DNA of 64,000 nt from Larix kaempferi (lineage: Eukaryota; Streptophyta; Pinopsida; Pinales; Pinaceae), in NCBI GenBank assembly GCA_027924585.1, contig BSBM01001448.1, forward strand, positions 62,001 to 126,000. The letters run 5' to 3'. The position numbers and the translations under genes are program-made. Numbering within the stretch: the first letter of the stretch is position 1; each line of letters starts with the position of its first letter. Shown one piece after another: positions 1 through 11,667 of this stretch. The notes under the pieces are model-generated. The model saw nothing but the letters and a program-made list of their open reading frames with translations. It did not search any database and was not told the DNA's origin.

Positions 1-456
1 AGTGCTGCAGATAGGAAGAGAACTTCTGGATGCTGCTTCAGTATGGGATCAGGTGTGATCTCTTGGTTTAGCAGGAAGCAGTCCTGCGTAGCACTGAGTA
101 CGGCCGAAGTAGAGTATGTTGCAACTTGTTCGACTAGATGTGAGGAAGTATGGCTGAGGAAGCTACCATCTGAGTTATTTGATCTCCCGTTGGATGCTAC
201 TGGTATCTATTGTGAAAACCAGAGTTGTGTAAAGTTGTATGAGAACCTAGTGTTCCATGATAGGTTGAAGCACATTGAGATCAAATATCACTATATCAGG
301 GATATGGTGTAGAGAGGAGAAATGAAGCTCCTGAATGTTGTGACGGATGAGTAGGTTGTAGATGTGTTGACAAAACCACTAGCCAGAGTGAAGTTTGAAT
401 ACTTCAGAGAGAGGCTTGGTGTTCTTCAGATTGAAAACACTTCGAGAAAGAAGTGA
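1..456 (+). pseudogene. pol: Copia RNase H C-terminus (CopI-1)
   Basis: Frame 1 encodes the last ~150 residues of a Ty1/copia polyprotein: the RNase H core with WFSRKQSCVALSTAE, then the C-terminal tail with DVLTKPLARVKFEYF. The tail ends RKK and a stop at 454-456, exactly as in CopI-2. Two stops break the frame: TAG after DMV near 310, where CopI-2 has DMVQRG (CAG to TAG), and TAG in DE*VVD near 352. The catalytic CDN is CEN here, a conservative Asp-to-Glu change. RNase H degrades the RNA strand during reverse transcription. This copy is dead. Confidence 0.93.
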
Positions 457-539
457 TGGACACATTTGTAGGAGCCATTCCAAGCATGGTGAGAGGAGGA
501 TCCTTCCCATGGCTATGGATATAAGCACTGTGTCATGAC

Positions 540-2137
540 TATCAGGATGATGCTCCAGTTACTGCTCCATATGCATCATGTTGGATGCTTTTTATGATCA
601 GTTGGATCATGTATATGTATATGCATCATGCTGGATGCTTGTTATGATCAGTTGGATCATGTATATGTATATGCATCATGTTGGATGCTTGTTATGATCA
701 GTTGGATCATGTATATGTATATGCATCATGTTGGATGCTTGGTATGATCAGTTGGATCATGTATATGTATATGCATCATGTTGGATGCTTGTTATGATCT
801 CTTGGATAATGTATATGTATATGCATCATGTTGGATGCTTGGTATGATCAGTTGGATCATGTATATGTATATGCATCATGTTGGATGCTTGATTTGATTA
901 GGTGGATCATGTATTTGTATATGTATGAGGTGGATACATTGTATGATTAGGTGGATCATGTATGTGATATGCATCAGGTAGATGCATGATATGTATCAGG
1001 TGGATACATTGTATGATCAGGTCGATCATGTATGTGATATGCATCAGGTAGATGCATGATATGTATCAGGTGGATACATTGTATGATCAGGTGGATCATG
1101 TATGTGATATGTGTTAGGTAGATACTTGGTATGCATCAGGTGGATGCATTGTATGATCAGGATGATCATAGATGACGAGCTTCATGATGTTGCTCCAGAT
1201 GATATGCATCAAGACGATGTAGTGACGATGATCAGGATGATCACGTATGATGAGTATCAGGATGATACTCTAGATGATGTACATCAGGATGATGTATTGT
1301 GTGATGATGATCAGTATGATCATGAGAATTAGGGTGATGCTTCATGCGATGATGATTAGTTGGATCATGAGTATCAGGTTGATACTTGGAGGTCAGAGAT
1401 GATATGTGGTAGGTTGTGCAAGTAGCATGTAATTAGTCCTAATAGATCTGAAAGGTTGAGTTGTGTGTTCGGAATCAGTCCTGGGATGAGGTTTTTCTAT
1501 GGAGACATGTAATTAATCCTGGAGATCCGAGAGGTTGAGCTGTGTGCTTGTAATAAGTCCTGGGATTCTCTTTAGAGATCTTGCCGGTTGTGCTGCGACA
1601 CATAAATGTTCTTGGGATTCTCTTTAAAGGTATTGTCTATTCACATGTAATCAGTCCTGGAGATCCAAGAGGTTGAGCTGTGTGCTCGTAATAAGTCCTG
1701 GGATGCTCTTTAGAGATCTTTCCGGTCGTGCTGCGGCACATAAATGTTCCTGGGATGCTCTTTAAAGGTATTGTGAAGGGGATGCATGTAATTATTCCTG
1801 GGAGATATTGCCGGTTGTCCTTAGGCACATAAATGTTCTTGGGATGCTCTTCTCAGGTATTGCATCAGCACATAAATCAGTCCTGAGAGATCACCCCTAT
1901 CAGACCGTTCGCACAGATGATGAAGACCTATAGGTGGTGGGCCTACATCCAGTATGAAAAAGGACTGGATTTGTAGAACTTCCTATGAGGAGTAGATCGG
2001 AGATTGATTGAGATAGCAGCAGCAGTGACGATGATGATGATTTGATGATGATGATTTTATGATGATGATCCAGTGACGATGATCCAAATAAGAAGACTTG
2101 TGCTAGTAGATCTGTGTCGAGAAATACCTTCCTAGTT
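540..2137 (+). repeat. Tandem-repeat region between pol and 3' LTR (CopI-1)
   Basis: No gene is present. About 571-900 holds six to seven copies of a 50-bp unit containing ATGATCAGTTGGATCATG and TGCATCATGTTGGATGCTT. About 951-1120 holds a 70-bp unit (GTGGATCATGTATGTGATATG) two to three times. About 1170-1370 is GATGATCA-rich sequence. About 1430-1890 holds longer degenerate units built on AGTCCTGGGAT and GGCACATAAATGTTC. The 1111-1332 open frame is a product of the repeat. CopI-2 has an equivalent region in the same place. Confidence 0.85.
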
Positions 2138-2146
2138 AAGAGGGAG

Positions 2147-2743
2147 TGTTGATGTATTTGTAACTTCAGAATGTATTTCATATATGCATATTGTATTCCT
2201 ATAGAGATGTTATTATTCCTCTATACGGAAGTGTTTTCATTTATATTGTAAGTGTCATAACTTATACTTGATGGGTTATTAGACCACCTTGTTGGGGTTG
2301 GCCCTGTATAAGTCATGTGAGTTAAAGGGTTACTAGACCACCCTATTGGGGGTCGGCCCTGTCAGCATTATGTTATGTGGTTAAGTTAAGGACGACCTAG
2401 TAAAGATTATTAGGCAAGTCAGGTCAAGTATAAATAGAGTGTGGGAGGCACTCTATTTGATCATTCTATTCTCACTTACACACTCATTGGAGAGTGGCTC
2501 ACTAGTGGAGTAGGAGAGGTTGCTGCTAGGAGGACTATCTCTTGTACTTGGTTTGTATCATTTCTCTATCTAGATCTAAGGAAGTTGCGGGGTTTTTCAC
2601 CTTCTTGGTTTTCCCCGGTGAAACTCTGTGTCTCTTGTGTGCTTGCATTATTGTGTCCATGATTGATATGCTGTAGATATGCTATACATGTTATTCTCTC
2701 AGTTAAGATCCTAGATCAGATTGAAATTTCTGAAAAAATAACA
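2147..2743 (+). repeat. CopI-1 3' LTR
   Basis: It begins TGTTGATGTATTTGTAAC directly after the polypurine tract and ends AACA, 597 bp against 608 bp in CopI-2. A TATA box (TATAAATA) lies at 2429-2436. Two copies of a GGGTT(A)TTAGACCACC ... GGCCCTG block lie at about 2272-2375. Similar paired blocks occur in CopII LTRs. Confidence 0.9.
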
Positions 2744-2825
2744 TGCCAAAGGATAGGGAAGCTATCTCGCAGAGATGAGATTCCATTGATTGCACAGTTG
2801 ACATTGCAAGCCTTAAATAAATGGG

Positions 2826-3865
2826 TGTTATAGGTCAAACTTGCACCTCTCTGTCCGTGATCACCCCGAGCTGCTGATCACACAAAAGGACAACTTGGAT
2901 GGAGGAGCATGTTGACCTTGGATGATACTTTAACTCACCCCATTTTTGACATTACTGGAAAACCCCAAAACATATCATTTTGAGATATGAGCGCTACTAT
3001 ACTCAAAGAGACTAGCGCCCATACGCTACTCCAGTGTATCATAGTAGTGCCTATATCCAAGTATATGCTACTCCTTCTCAGCATAGTAGCGCTCATCATT
3101 TAAAATTGAATGAGCGCTAGTTGTTAAGCACTAAAGTAGCGCCCTATACGCTACTCCATTGAACAAGAGTCGCGTACATCTTAAAAGATGATTAAAAAAT
3201 AAATTAATTCCTCGAGGAGGATTAGTTGATGGTAGTTTCCTAACTCCCCCAACTTCCTCCATAACTACATATCGACCTAAACTACTTCTTTAATCCTATA
3301 AATACAAAGAAGGTTAAAGGAGAAGGGTTAGCTAGAGAATCTAGATGATGAGATGAATTAATGGAGAAACTTTAAGACATTGGAGGAGTTGATGCTGAAG
3401 ACATCCAAGCCAGAGAAGAGCAAGAGCCTAGAATCAAGTTGCAGGAGCCTGTTTCATGATCAGGTATACTTGTACATCATTCTACTTTTGACAACTAAAG
3501 GTTGAAGTGTCTTTCTTGTTCCAATTTAAATGTGTTATGAAATGGCATCTTAATTTGGATTTGTTTTGGTCAATGCTGAATGTTAAACATTGTTTTTGTT
3601 TCTTTCAAGCTTTATATATTGCCCAAAATGTTTTGAGAAAGGTATTGTTATTGCAGGTTTACTGAAGGGAAGGTGGATTCGGAAGTTGAACATGAGATCA
3701 AGTCAAGGCTAGGATCAAACTTCGATTGAAAGGTGTGTTCCCAAGATCTACAACTTATTTCTTTTTTGTAAATGTCTCTGTAATAGCATCAACACACTTA
3801 CCTGTCACCCCAACCAAGTTGATAGCACTAGATTCCTTGCTATAGGGTAGATTTTCCCGGCAACA
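2826..3865 (+). repeat. Tat-1 5' LTR
   Basis: 1040 bp, beginning TGTTATAGGTC and ending CGGCAACA. It has a TATA-like TATAAAT at 3297-3303. It contains several AGTAGCGC/GCGCTACT words between 2985 and 3165. It pairs with 24167-25208. Confidence 0.95.
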
Positions 3866-3868
3866 GAC

Positions 3869-3886
3869 TGGCGACTCCGCTGGGGA
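3869..3886 (+). other. Tat-1 primer binding site
   Basis: TGGCGACTCCGCTGGGGA starts three bases after the LTR, as expected for a tRNA-primed gypsy element. It is not the tRNA-Met site used by the Copia elements here. I do not assign the tRNA. Confidence 0.75.
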
Positions 3887-5880
3887 AAGTTGCATTTTTG
3901 GCTCTAGGAAACCTTGTTCTTGTTTGTCTTCTTAGATTGTTTTGACTTCTTTGATGTGTCGAGAAACTTTATAGGTATCCCTTGCCTGTTTCTTGCCTAT
4001 TTTCATCAGTTTTTGATACCTTCCAAAGTCAGTTTTTAAGCCTTTGAGATATGAGCGCTACTTTGCTATATATACAGTAGCACCCATATGCTACTGTGCT
4101 ATATATACAGTAGTGCCCGTTTCAGTAGGGGCACGATTTTCCTTACTACACAGTAGGGTACACTTTCTGAAGCATTCTATTTTTGGTTTGCTTGTTTTTT
4201 AGCCTTTTGGTGGTTTGCTGACTTTGCTGTAGGATCTCTTTGACTATTGCATGAGGTTTTTAACTTTTGTTTGAGTCATATAACCTTTTATTAAAGTTTT
4301 TTTCCATCTTTTGAACCGCTTGTTGACCGTTGGATTTTTTTGGACTGTTTATTGACTTTTTGGAAGACTAGGGAGTGTTTGGTGTTGAGCACTTCCACTT
4401 TTTTAGACCCTGACTACCTGTTGCTAGTTTACAAACCTGCATACTATTGTATATGTTGTTTGTGGTGACATTTTTCTGCTCTCTACTACTCTCATCCTTT
4501 GTTTTAGGGTTTGGTCCTTGGTAGAGCCCCTAGGGTGTCTTCTATTTTGGTCGAGTTCCATTCTTCCTTGACTTCTTGTCTGTTTGCTGGTTGCAAGTGC
4601 TTTTAAACAGCTGTAGGCTAGTTCATTTCTCAGTTTCTTTGTGTTAGTAAGGCAGCTTGATTGTCTACTTGTGCTTGGCATAGTGGTCTTGCTAGGGCTA
4701 GATACTTTAGGTCAGTCCTTTTGTGTCTTTCTCCTTTGTTTTCTTCCACTTTGTTTTCAAGTTTAGAGGCTTTTTCTTTGCAAAAAACCTATAGATCAAG
4801 TCTTTTTTGAGCTAGGGTTTCGACAACTATAAGCCTAAGAACTTTTTAGCCATACTTACACACATTGCATATAAAGTTTTATTTTGCTTTCCACTTTTAT
4901 ATAGTTCTTTTTCATTTATTGAAAAAGCAAAAAAAATTGGTATTTTAAGTTTAAATAGAACTTGTTTTTGTTGTTACAAGATAACTTAGGATATTTTGTA
5001 TAATTTAAAAAGAAAACAAAAATTTTAAATAGGTTTAGTCGATTTTTCAGTTTTGGAAAGAAGTAAATGAAAAAATGAAAAGAGCTTTGTTGTAGAAAGT
5101 TTTGATATTATTGCACTTTTGTTTTCTTGTTATAACCACGCCACACAAAAGCACTACCCTTTTTGAGTAATAACAACCCTAAAATTTGTTAATAAAATGA
5201 ACTAGAAACATTTTTTCTTTTTAGGGATACACTACACCAACTAGTTTTGGTTAGGATCTTGGGTTTAAATCACCTTAAACCACCCAAGATCACACATTGC
5301 GCAAAAATCGTAGTGAGACTATCATAGGTAAACCCACCTCACTCAAAATTTGCCTGGGATCTATGCAGTAGGTCATTGCGAGATCAGTTCCTGGGAATAC
5401 TCCTCCTACTTTTTGTTCGAGCATACGCCAGGATCAGATTGCGTATTGGGGACTCTTTCGAGTTTCGGGCTTAGCTACCCTGCCCACTCTTTCTGATTCG
5501 ACCGGTAACTGTTCCCCCAGGAGTTTTTGGTGTTGTGGTATCCTTAGTATCTGACTCTAGGTTCATACACAGGTGACAGCAGAGGGTATATCTGCTGTAC
5601 CTAAGACAGACGTGGGAGGAAACCCCTTGCAGGTCTTTGGGAGGGCGGTTGGGTGATTCCAGCGCTTGCACCCTTAGTCATTGTATTGTGGACCCCGGGT
5701 AACTGTCTTTCTTCCTTCATTGATCTGTTCTGGGACCTCATCATCCCAGACTCTTCTCCGGAAGGCATCTTTGTTTGCCTGGTTTGTTTACTTAGGATTT
5801 TTTTTTTTAGTTGGCGTGCTGTTTGCCCCCTAGTTGTAGTGGCCACTGGGTTCTAGTCTGTTATTTTATATTTATAATCA
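3887..5880 (+). other. Tat-1 untranslated leader
   Basis: About 2 kb with no supported ORF. At about 4045-4140 it repeats the LTR phrase GAGATATGAGCGCTACT and then carries paired TATATATACAGTAG blocks. At 5330-5860 it is GC-richer with scattered short frames on both strands that I do not believe. Long leaders are usual for Tat elements. Confidence 0.6.
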
Positions 5881-8200
5881 CGGAGAATCAAGAACTTTGT
5901 AGATCGAGGAGGTTTCAAAACCTTCCACCACTTAGAACATAACCTATACAGCCAGCTAGACGACAGCGGGTAAACCTCGGTATTTTTTCAGAAAGTACTC
6001 CTGAAACTGAATTACCTGAAGAAATTCTTGTAACAAAGAACCGTGAAATTGAGGTTCCTAAGGAACCACTACCAGGTACCACAGATCAGCAACACTTTAG
6101 TACAGTTGAGGTGGAATATCTTACTTCCACGGAGTATAGCACTCCTTTCAATCCTCCTTTAACCAATACTAGAATTCCGCTTTTGTCACCTGTTGTTTTC
6201 CAGCAGCCCCTTTTCAGTGCAGATCTTTCCTTTCCCGGACATCTGATGTCTAACTTAGGAGGTGACGAGGGGGTTCCCCAAACACCCACTTTAGGTATGA
6301 ACACCAACACAGTTAACCCTTCTTTTACTGCTACACCAAGTCAGGCACAAACCACATCTGTGCCTACTCCATCTTTCAGTTTCAATACTAGCACATTAGG
6401 TATGCCTAGTTCTACAACGATGGCATCTATTCCTACACCTACTGTTGGACCTAGCAGTACGGCCAACTGTGCAACACCTTCTGCTTCTCAACCGTTATAT
6501 CAGATTCCTAGTACTTGGGTTTCCACACATGTGGTAGGACCAAGTGCTTCTGCAAACATGCCAGTCATGGGTACCATGACTGCACTTTCCACATCAACTT
6601 CTACTGGTTTTAATACCTTGGTAGGCCCTAACATGAATCAAGGTAACATACCTACGGGTAACATCCCTTTTTCCTTATTCTCAGGGGGAGGGGGTAATAT
6701 CTTTAACCAGCAATATGGCGGGGCTAACACCTAGCCACAATGGACGAATCCGCAAAGCACTAATCCACTTTCGTATGGGTGGGGAAATTTTAATAACTCT
6801 TTCGCACAACAACAACAGATGGCAGGGGGCAACCCCTAACAACAAATACCTGGGGGTAACCCCTACCAACAAGTAGCTGGGGGCAACCTCTATCAACAGT
6901 TGGTAGGTGGAAACTCCTATCAGCACATGGCTGGGGGAAACCCTTATCACCAGATGGCTGGGGGCAACCCCTACCAACATTTCATTGGTCAAATGATGGG
7001 TGGTTCCCCTTATCAAGTACCATCTTACCGGCCTCGTCTACCATTTCTGGCAATCTTAAATTTGCCATACCTTTCTAAACTGACAAATGATCCTGTGTGT
7101 CATAATGCCACATGGCCATCAGTTCCCACCAAATTACCTTCGGGCATTCCAAATTCGAAGGCAAAACAGGTGAAGATCCTGGTGACCATGTCACTACCTT
7201 CCACTTATGGTGTTCTTCCAATTCTTTAAACGAGGATTCCATTAGATTGAGATTGTTCCAAAGGACTTTATATGGTCCTGCAGCCAAATGGTACATTGAG
7301 TTACCTGCGGCTACTTTCTCTAGTTTTGGGGATCTAGCAACTGTCTTTTTGAATCACTTCTAGCTTCCTGTTCGGTATGATGCCGGAACAGAACTTTTGT
7401 CGATTTTTAGACAAAATAAAGCCACTCACTTATCTGACCACATTCAGGAGTGGCAAAGACGGAAGAGGCTCATTAAGGCCAACATACCTCCAGAGTTCCT
7501 CCAGAGTTCCTTCTTGAGTATCCAATGAATAAGAAGCCATCTTAAGGACTCAACAGTTAGACCTTGTTTATGCACAATCTGGTTTACTGTACGAGATTAT
7601 ACCTGATGCACCAAGACCAAACACTGATCTGGGTAGACCCAAACCTGGACCACATGCTGACGGCATACTGGGTTCAGTTGACTCTGCAGCCTTCGAAGCA
7701 TTGACTAAACAGGTTCACACCTTATCAGTCAAACAATCGACTGCAGATATTTCTTCCATCACAACCTCTCCTTCTACTTCTGAGCCTGTCAATTAGGTTC
7801 AGAACAATCAAAAGGGCCCTCGGCAGCCCAACAATAAAAAGAAGGGCAAGAAAGGAGAGGGGAACCAACAAAAGCCCAAAAAAGACAATGTCGAAGAGGG
7901 TAACAAAGAGGAAAAGAAGGTTAAGTTCCCTTGTAAAATTTTCAAGCAGAACCACCTTACTCACCAATACCCTCTGCTTGAAGAAGCCCGGAAGCTCTTA
8001 AGAGAAAAGAAGCCTGTCGTCCTGAAAGATCCATTTCCTAAAGGGAAAGGCTCAACTTCTGGCACCTCCAAAACTGGGGGCACTTCGCACGCTACGGTTG
8101 ATCAAACATTTATAAACATGGTTAATTCGGATGCACTTTTGCAAACTAGATCCAGGAACTATACCCCGGAAGCGCAGAAAAAAGGATAAGGAGATTCCTG
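5881..8200 (+). pseudogene. gag: Tat-1 gag
   Basis: Degraded gag, the structural polyprotein that packages the element RNA. The N-terminal ~280 residues (about 5881-6734) are Ser/Thr/Pro-rich and low in complexity. About 6820-6990 encodes roughly six copies of a 10-residue (A/V)GGNPYQQ-like repeat. The capsid-type domain follows with KFEGKTGEDPGDHV, GPAAKWYIELP and LSDHIQEWQRR. The zinc knuckle near 7927-7965 reads CKIFKQNHLTHQY, with two Cys positions changed to Phe and Tyr. The start codon appears lost (ACG near 5880). A stop lies at 6732-6734, and a one-base loss near 7149 shifts the frame at IP|KFEG. Confidence 0.82.
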
Positions 8201-8990
8201 AATCCTCCACTCCACTCCACATACTTGTGGACCCAATGCCCAAGATTTTGAAAGGTGTCTTGAAGAGGGCATCGCACAATCCCAACACACGGGCTGCTTC
8301 TAACTACAATGTGGTTGAATATTTAGCCCAGACCCCTTATGCCATGTCTACTCTAGAAGTCTTGCATAGTTGTCCTTTACAATGAAATGCACTTCTAGCA
8401 GCTATTGGGAGTATGGAATCCTCCAACATGTCTGCGTGATTTGATATGACTGATGTCAAATACCGGTTGCCCTATCACGTTGCCCTTCAGATTGAGGTCG
8501 TTCATGGTCCAATGACCATCAGACGAGCTGTAGTAGATGAGGGAGCGTCGACTTGCGTAATGTCAATTTCATGTTGGAAAGCTTTAGGTTCTCCTGAGTT
8601 AGCCCCTTCTAACACACTGCTTACTGCATTTGATGGTAGAACTTTCCGTCCACATGGAGTTTTGCCATCATTTGATGTCACTTTGGCCGGTAAGACAGTT
8701 GTTGTTGAAGTAGAAGTTCTGGACGCTCCGCTTGATTACAATATCTTGTTAGGCAGGAGTTGGACATATGCCATAAGAGCTATTGTATCTGCAGTTTTTC
8801 GAGTGGTCATGTTCCCATTTTAAGGTAAGATCGTTACAGTCGATCAACTTTCTTTCACTCAGAGAAACAACCAGACTTCTTCAGAAACCACAATTCCGTT
8901 AGTTGATCAAACCGCCCCGGTTAAGGAGAGTTTAAGAGCAGGGCTGTATGGGTCGTTAATACGCACTTTCGAACTCCCCTCCCCTGTTCT
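8201..8990 (+). pseudogene. Tat-1 protease region
   Basis: Retropepsin-like aspartic protease, which would cut the polyprotein. The core at 8446-8823 has VVDEGASTCVMS as the active-site loop (Asp-Glu-Gly-Ala rather than Asp-Ser/Thr-Gly, which I take as family-typical), then FDVTLAGKTVVVEV and the second hydrophobic motif LDYNILLGRSW. After a stop at 8821 the same frame continues with GKIVTVDQLSFT, the usual link to RT. Upstream, 8131-8385 encodes the gag-protease linker with PEAQKKG-like and VVEYLAQTP sequence. Confidence 0.8.
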
Positions 8991-8994
8991 TTTT

Positions 8995-11044
8995 ATGCGT
9001 TCTGACGTGGGTACTGCAACCGAAACATTTACGGTGGGTTTAAGAACTGATCCTTGGATCCTTCCTACTACGTCAGAACCTTTTGTGCCTCCCTCCATTG
9101 CAGAAGTGGCCTATATGGAAACACAACACACTACAATGGAACATATCATGACTCCACCAGTCTCTAATGAGTCAGATATGGACCATGCTCCGGCATGGTT
9201 ACTGAATTCCACTCACTCATTCGATTGTTTAGATACGGTTTTTCCATCTGACGAAGCCATCTTAGAAGTCATGATGGGCCTGGACCAACCTTGGGAACAT
9301 ATGCATCATAGGTCCTACATGCTTCCAGATCTAGACAGGATTGAGAGAGGAGAATTCACTGTGAGACCCGATGGATTGGTTGATTTGTCATATTTTCCTT
9401 CTACTTCGAGAGCTGTTTATGCTGAAGGAAATATGGCCAATATATCGAGAACAATTCCAATCAACATTTCCACCAAACCTGGGGTCGTGGAAAACATTTT
9501 TATTGGTGCAGACTGTTCTCCAGAAGAGATAGCTTTGTATACAAAACTTTTTAAAGAATTCCGTGACATTTTTGACTGGTCATATGAGGAGATGCCAGGT
9601 ATTGATCCAACTATTGTGGAGCATGTCATCACGACATACCCTAATGCGAAACCTGTGAGACAAAAGCTACATCCCGTAAACCCTACAAAAGCGGCTGCCA
9701 TCAAGGCGGAGGTTGAAAAGTTGCTCAAAGCCGGTTTCATTTATCCGATTGATATGACGGAATGGGTTTCAAACCCCGTTCCAGTTGATAAGAAGCAAGG
9801 TACCATTAGAGTCTGTACTGATTTCCGGGATTTAAACAAAGCTTGTCCGAAAGACAACTATCCCACACCATTTATCGATCAAATTATAGATGCTTGTGCG
9901 GGACATGAGATGTTCTCTTTCATGGATGGTTTTTTGGGATACAATCAAATAGAAATCAAACCCGAAGACCAGCATAAAACAACTTTCATTTTCCCGTGGG
10001 GGACCTTCGCTTATCGAAAAATGCCATTTGGCTTGAAGAATGCTGGAGCTACCTTCCAGCGAGCGATGAATTTTTCTTTTCATGATATCAAACACATTGT
10101 AGAACCTTACTTGGATGATCTCCCGGTGCGATCTCGAAAGAGACGGGACCATTCGGCCCACCTTAGACAAGTGTTTGAAAGATGCAGAAAATATAAGATT
10201 CATTTGAATCTGAATAAATGTGTGTTCTGTGTCTAATCGGGATGTTTACTGGGTTTCATTGTCTCTAATCGTGGTTTAATGGTTGACCCACTTAAAGTAG
10301 AGGCGATTGTAAATCTGCCTCCTCCTCGCACCTTGCGACAACTTCAAAGTCTGCAAGGCATGTCCAATTTCTTACGGTGATTTATTATAAACTACACCAA
10401 AATTACCAAAGGTTTTATGAGGCTACTCAAAAAAGACTCCTACTTTGTGTGGGACGAAGCGGCTCAAGCATCCTTTGAAGCTTTAAAAAAGGCACTCCTT
10501 TCAGCACCCTTGTTGAGCCCACCAGATTACTCAAAAGATTTTCTTTTATACCTGGCAGCGTCTCTTACTACAATTGGTATAGTTTTGGTTTAGGAAGACG
10601 ATATGTTCCAAGAACATGTTGTCTACTATCTTTCTCGCGCATTGATAGCCCCTGAGGTTAAATACTCACACGTTGAGAAGTTAGCACTTGCTGCAGTCTA
10701 TGCGGTACAGAGGCTTCGTCACTATATACTTTTACGAACTACTACTGTGATAGCAGAAGTCAATCCTTTCTAGTACGTTCTCACCCGACGAATCATCGGT
10801 GGGAAATACAATAAATGGATTGTGATTCTACAGGAATTTGATTTGGTATTCCAATCAGCCAAATCGAAAAAATCACTAGTGTTCGCTGATTTAATCTCAG
10901 GATTTCCAAGTGACCTAGAACGCGTTGAAGAAGAAACATCATTCCTGACGTACATATCTTCCTCATTGCCTCCTCCGACCCATGCTACGGAGATATCTTA
11001 ATATATCTCCAGACTTTGAGGTGTCCTACCACTTTTTCTCAAGA
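8995..11044 (+). pseudogene. pol: Tat-1 reverse transcriptase and pol RNase H
   Basis: The first part is intact to 10234: RT with GTIRVCTDFRDLNKACPKD, motif A FSFMDGFLGYNQI, KTTFIFPWGTFAYRKMPFGL and motif C YLDD (about 10110), all catalytic Asp present. Stops follow at 10234, after FLR (about 10380), after IVLV (10591) and after NPF (10771). The RNase H has LYLAAS where GypX-2 has VHVDAS, so the first catalytic Asp is absent. Coding runs to HATEIS and beyond, into FSQE|E where CopI-2 inserted. In Tat elements the downstream second RNase H is thought to compensate. Confidence 0.9.
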
Positions 11045-11049
11045 AGAGC

Positions 11050-11657
11050 TGTTAAATTTTTAGTATTAAATCACAATACTATAGGATCTTTGCTGAGAGA
11101 ATAACATCTACAGTATATCAATGCATGACAATCATAATATGACAAGCATCACAAGCATCACAAGAATCAAAAGCATAGAGACAAGAGACACAGAGTTTCC
11201 GTGGGGAAAACCCTAAGGTGAAAAACCCCACAACTTCCTCAGAGATAGAGAGAGCAATGGCTCAACCAAAATACAACCAAATAACACTGAGATAGTCTCC
11301 TAGCAGATGATCCTCCTCCTCCTCACTAGTGCACCACTTTTCAGAGAGAGAGATAGTTACTTTTCCAAGTGAGTAAAATAGAGATCTCCTATCTCTATTT
11401 ATACTCACCTTTTTGCCCAGTGACCTACTGGGGCCGACTTGTCTACTTAGATACACCCACATTATATTATATATTAATCAGGGCCGACCCCATAAGGTGG
11501 TCTAATAACCCATCGGCAAGTACACACACTTGCGACACTTGTCAATCCACATGACGACACTTCCTTATAGAGGAATAACACATCTCTTATAAGGGTACAA
11601 TAAATATATATATAATATACAGATGAAATACATTCCGAAGTTACATATACATCAACA
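11050..11657 (-). repeat. CopI-2 3' LTR
   Basis: 608 bp; on the minus strand it runs TGTTGATGTATATG ... TTTAACA. A TATA box (TATAAATAGAG on the minus strand) lies near 11395. Its minus-strand 5' side abuts the polypurine tract. Confidence 0.96.
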
Positions 11658-11667
11658 CTCCCTCTTA
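11658..11667 (-). other. CopI-2 polypurine tract
   Basis: Minus-strand TAAGAGGGAG immediately upstream of the 3' LTR, the primer for plus-strand DNA synthesis. Confidence 0.9.

Larger units (their letters stand above)
1..2743 (+). mobile_element. CopI-1, 3' part of a Ty1/copia element
   Basis: This is the 3' end of a Copia element whose 5' part lies left of the window. It holds the RNase H end of pol, about 1.7 kb of tandem repeats, a polypurine tract (AAGAGGGAG, about 2138-2146) and the 3' LTR. Its RNase H protein is close to that of CopI-2, so the two are one family. The LTR ends at 2743 and is followed by gypsy integrase coding sequence beginning TGCCA. CopI-1 therefore inserted into GypX-1; the other TGCCA copy would lie off the left edge. 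Confidence 0.9.

Noticed and set aside
540-900. Regular 50-bp repeats suggesting a CRISPR array
   Set aside because: Units are contiguous without unique spacers, in a plant retroelement.
1111-1332. Open frame of Asp/Met/His-rich repeats
   Set aside because: It is the translation of GATGATCA-type tandem repeats in CopI-1; no conserved counterpart in CopI-2.
5601-5856. Frames on both strands in the Tat-1 leader
   Set aside because: Overlapping, short, without motifs; upstream of gag.
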